A stretch of DNA of 64,000 nt from Cheilinus undulatus (Eukaryota > Chordata > Actinopteri > Labriformes > Labridae), in the NCBI RefSeq assembly GCF_018320785.1, contig NC_054882.1:31066719-31130718 (forward strand), read 5' to 3'. The notes below the pieces were generated by a model. It was not told where the DNA came from. It saw only the letters and a list, made by a program, of their open reading frames with translations, and made no database searches. The translations under genes and the position numbers were made by a program. Position 1 is the stretch's first letter, and each line of letters opens with the position of its first letter. This document shows, in pieces, positions 60,240-64,000 of this stretch.

Positions 60240-61455
60240 TATTGCCTGGATTTTTTAAAATAACTTTATTAGATCAATTACAGAAACATAAACTTCAAAT
60301 ACAATCTGTATGAACATACATGCTCATAAGTTCTACACTTCCCTGTGCATGATACTGCATTAAATTAAGAACAAGTATGTGAAATGGACATAATAAAACA
60401 ATGTTTTTTTTAACAAGAAACAAACACTAACATGAAAAGACAACATGGTGCATCAACTAATTGGGAGGATGGTATTGAAGTTTCTGAATCAAGCAGTTAT
60501 ATTTGTCAGCTTCTTGTTTGTGATGTTTAAATTTTAGATTAAAAATACTTTTAAATATGAATCTTTTAAATTGTGAAAGCAAGGCATCTCATTTAGTGTA
60601 AGTGATAAGTACCTACAATCAAAATCAAATGTACTTAACCATTTTTAATAAATCTGAATTGCAAAAATAAGTTTTTCTGTCTTTTCCAAGTATTTCTAAA
60701 AGGTATTTCTCTAAATCAAAAAGCAGTGGCTGCAAAAAGATGTTGAGTGGTTTCTCCCTCACAATTACAAAACATGCATTCATTGATTGCAGTTGGGACA
60801 TACTTACATTTATTGTTTTAGTATCTGACCAATCTTGAATAGATATACTTTGATTTTATTTGGAATGATGTATTTATGAGGTAAGACAAATAAAATAATT
60901 AATAAAACGTTTAGTAGACCAATACATTTTATTAAGACGTATACTGTGTGCTGAATAAGCCTTCTAAGGGGTGGGCGAATAACTTCTATCAATTTCTTAG
61001 CAAAGAAATTTGAATAGCCTACTATATTCCAAGAAACATATAATACACAGTTTACATTCTTGAGATTACGGTAGGCCTGTTCATTATGTATAAAGACCAA
61101 TTATGTGGGCCTTAGAATTGAGATTTCTTTTTATATAAGATGTAAACATTGTTTCATCAAATACAGTTGTGAGGGAAGTATGTCTGAATTACAGAACCCA
61201 ACATGTCATAAACTGTTGATGAAGGTTTGCCCGGGTTCATTGTGAGTTTTCCACTAGAGTAAGGACACAGCAAAACAGAGCAAAGCATCTCTACCGCTTA
61301 TGCTGTTCTAGGATGCAGTGGGTGTGTGGACGAATCCTAGCTTCATGAGAGGCACCTGGCTGCAGACATCAGACTTACTTTTACTGTTAAGTGCATACAC
61401 CTTATGGAGCAGGCAATGCTCGTGCGTTTATGGATGTCTGCAGCCAGACTCTCCT
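60240..61455. other. Intergenic between mgst3 and tmem50a
   Basis: Very AT-rich. No exon recognised. Confidence 0.5.
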
Positions 61456-61459
61456 GACT

Positions 61460-61715
61460 TTCAATGAGCAAGAGTACAGGGTTTACCCTGGACCAGCCAG
61501 TCACAGGGGTGACACAGAAACCACCAGGCACACTCACATTTACACCCACACACAATTTAGAATCACCAATCAACCAAACAAGCTTTGGTGCGCGTGAGGA
61601 AGGCGTGGAGAGGACATGGACCTCCGCACATAAAAGCCCCGTCTAAACCCTGATTTGAACCAGGAACCTTCTTGCTGTATGACAACAGCGCTGCTGTATA
61701 GCCCTTACAAAGTAA
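61460..61715. repeat. Teleost interspersed repeat fragment
   Basis: The run CAATTTAGAATCACCAATCA, followed by GATTTGAACCAGGAACCTTC and TTGCTGTATGACAACAGCGC, is a degenerate copy of a dispersed repeat very common in fish genomes (recognised from memory). A short AAAT microsatellite follows at about 61,728-61,747. No coding content. Confidence 0.5.
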
Positions 61716-62089
61716 CACAAAGCAGATAAAAAATAAATAAATAAATAAAGACCGCCAACTCGATTAAGTGGTGCAGTGGTCAAGTTATTAGGCGATGTCT
61801 CCCTTTGGCATTACCGACTAACGCCTGTGGATACAATGAAGTATTTTTTCATGGGTTTCTGTCGTATTTCATTACCCACAACATTCAGCTGTCCATTACC
61901 CGCGTGGTATTTAAAACACCGCTGATTTGCTTTGGATATGCACATGTTGTCCCATCATTAATGGTATGTCAGTTTTGACTGATTGGTACTGTCTTTATTT
62001 TCTTACCTTCACTCACTTGAATGCAACATAATAAACAGCGTCGGTCGCAGGCAGGTCTGATCCACTTGCACCAAATGGGTGTGTATTAA

Positions 62090-62172
62090 CTGCGCATGTG
62101 CATGACTGAGCTCTCTCTCGGAAGCTAATCGAGCTTATCTAAGGGGTCTACATCAAAAAACGAAAATAAAAG
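62090..62172 (+). other. Putative tmem50a 5' UTR exon
   Basis: GC-richer sequence ending in AAAAG|GTAAGA (donor at 62,173), 530 bp before the acceptor CTCATAG|TC that opens the first coding exon at 62,704. The spacing and splice sites fit a non-coding first exon. The start point is not determined. Confidence 0.4.
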
Positions 62173-62681
62173 GTAAGAATGCCTTTGAAAGTAAGATAAA
62201 AATCAAAATATTTTATCTTTGGGTGTATTTATGTTATGTACTGACACTGTCGTTTGTATTGTGGGTATTTTAGCGTCATCTTTGTAAGTATTAGCCTTTC
62301 AGGAAGTGTTTGCTAGTACACAAGCTATGAACAAAAGGCTTCTACTACATAGCTATGCTTTTTCATCTACCAACGAAAACACGCTATGCTTGTAATATTA
62401 AACTAGATTTCTCGACAACTTTGTTGCCATGCAGACGTCACATAGCCTGAGCAAAAACTACAACTTTGTGATTGTTTCGAAACGGAAACGAAACGGGGAA
62501 TTAGACATCAGACCTCAGAGTAACATTCCAGCGACTGCATATAAAACTACGTTGTTTTTAAAGAGGTCGTGTCTGTTTCTAGAGAGTTGAACATGACTTA
62601 TGCAAACTGGACAATTTGAGTTGTCACAGTGACAGTGTAAAATGTTTGATGTTAACTTGTGTTCACATCTTCGAATTGTGA

Positions 62682-62816
<135 letters not shown>

Positions 62817-63049
62817 TGATTTTTCTCAGATGAGAGTGGATAAACACTTCATCTGCATCGAGTGAAGTTGATATTTGTGTTTCTGGTTTGCTTCTGTTTA
62901 TAGTTATTAGTGAATAGTGTCTGTGGGGTTGTGGATTCCTGTAGTAGATGTTCAGGATACATGGCTATAATGTATCTTTTAAATAATATATATAATTAAT
63001 GTAATTGTATATATAATATATCTGGTGACCTGAGCTTTTGTTTTGTTTT

Positions 63050-63672
63050 TTTCTACTTATTGTAGCCATAATCTAAATGGTGAAAAGTGGTAAAAATGGG
63101 TTAAAGTGGCAATAAAAATAAGGAAAAGGGGGCAAAATGGTCAAAAGGCAGCAAAAAAGGGTGAAAAGAGGCAATATCGACATAAAATGCCAAATACTGA
63201 GTTAAAAGTGACAAAAAAGGGGCAAAATTTGGATGAGAAGTGACAAAAAATTAGTAACAGGTGGCTAAAAGTGGTAAAAACACGACCAAAAAATGAGTGG
63301 ATAATGACTAAAATGGGCAAAAAAGCAGCAAAGAGTGACAGCAATTTGGGAAAAAAAGTGGCATTTAATGGCAAACGGCAGCTTAAATGGGTGAAAAGTG
63401 GCAAAAATGGGGAAAAAAATGAAAATAGTTTAAAAAAAACCAGGATAAATGAGTCAAAAAATGGGCATCAAGTGGCAAAATATGTGCTAAAAGTGGACTT
63501 AAAGCAGTAAAAATGGATTAAAACTGGCAAAAATTGCAAATAATGGCAATGGAAATATGCAGACAAATTTAAAAGTTGACAATTAAAGCCAACTATAATG
63601 TGACTTCCAATGGCTAATTTCTGAGGTCAAAGTTTCCCTTTATTTAATGGAGCCACACGTTGAGTGTCACTG
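63050..63672. mobile_element. Truncated hAT-like element with internal minisatellite, reverse orientation
   Basis: The right end in reverse complement reads CAGTGACACTCAACGTGTGG, the same terminus as the element at 21,935. The adjacent stretch (TTTGACCTCAGAAATTAG, then TGGAAGTCACAT) matches that element's TTGGACCTCAGTAATTAT and TGCAAGTCACAT. The array core is inverted (GGCAAAAATGGG, AAAGTGGCAAAAA). The left terminus is missing, breaking off near 63,050. It lies in the first coding-side intron of tmem50a. Confidence 0.8.
63060..63550 (-). repeat. Degenerate TTTTTGCCACTTTT minisatellite, third array
   Basis: On the plus strand the units read AAAAGTGGCAAAAATGGG with variation in length and spacing. 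Open frames on both strands across it are low-complexity artefacts. Confidence 0.85.
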
Positions 63673-64000
63673 TGATAGATTAAAACTCAGCCTTGTCTTT
63701 GAGCAGGAATTTCTTGGAAATTTTCCTTTCTAAAATCCTAAAAATTCCTTAAAATTTCAAAGAAGTTTGCAAAAGTTTCTGTGAAAATTCTTAGACACAT
63801 TTCTAACGTATTCCATTAAAAGTATACCAAAATTTCTTCAGAAAGTCCCCATATGTTTCAGTGAAACTTAAGAGCACACTTTGGCTAATGCAGAGTCTTC
63901 CTGATGTCAGTGATGTAAAATCAGTACACCACTGTCCCTTAATTTCTCATTTAGCTTTTTCACTTGCTAAGTGGACAAGTAAAAACGTAATCTTCATCTT

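Noticed and set aside
63141-63510. Open frames on both strands (87 and 79 codons)
   Set aside because: Same cause: low-complexity array at 63,060-63,550.

Overview
This window is from a ray-finned (teleost) fish nuclear genome. The evidence is multi-exon, vertebrate-type genes with GT-AG introns, AT-rich intergenic DNA, and many old Tc1/mariner and hAT transposon copies of types common in teleosts. I cannot name the species. No bacterial or viral gene organisation is present.

The first 40 kb (1-40,800) contains no coding exon that I can recognise. Much of it is layered transposon debris. This includes a TTAA-flanked MITE (227-761), decayed Tc1-like copies (about 780-2290, 12.5-13.6 kb, 15.6-17.0 kb, 32.9-33.3 kb, 35.8-37.6 kb), two mariner-like copies in opposite orientation (18.5-20.8 kb and 31.3-32.35 kb), several hAT-type non-autonomous elements with exact 8-bp target duplications, a LINE reverse-transcriptase fragment (11.1-11.4 kb), and a four-layer nested insertion (about 28.0-30.5 kb) with an L1-like LINE 3' end at its core. 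The stretches between are single-copy-looking DNA. In mammals RUNX3 lies next to the SYF2/RSRP1 pair, so this desert could hold long-range regulatory DNA, but that is inference only.

The right 23 kb is genic. syf2 (+, 40,925-48,387, seven coding exons) encodes the spliceosomal NTC-associated factor Syf2. It is convergent with rsrp1 (-, 56,545-54,161, four coding exons plus a 5' UTR exon), which encodes arginine/serine-rich protein 1. Next come mgst3 (+, 58,334-59,860, four exons), a membrane glutathione S-transferase/peroxidase of the MAPEG family, and the first coding exon of tmem50a (+, 62,706-62,807), which continues past the window edge. SYF2-RSRP1-TMEM50A is also the human 1p36 order. 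There the RHD gene lies between RSRP1 and TMEM50A; here that slot holds mgst3 and no Rh gene.

Two of the four genes act on RNA splicing (syf2 as a core spliceosome component, rsrp1 as an SR-like protein). The other two encode membrane proteins of the ER/secretory system. Nothing suggests a shared pathway beyond conserved linkage. The most unusual structure is a hAT-like non-autonomous family with an internal degenerate minisatellite built on TTTTTGCCACTTTT. It is seen in one complete copy (21,935-22,755), one truncated copy in reverse orientation (about 63,050-63,672), and a third array without recognisable ends (38,270-38,640).
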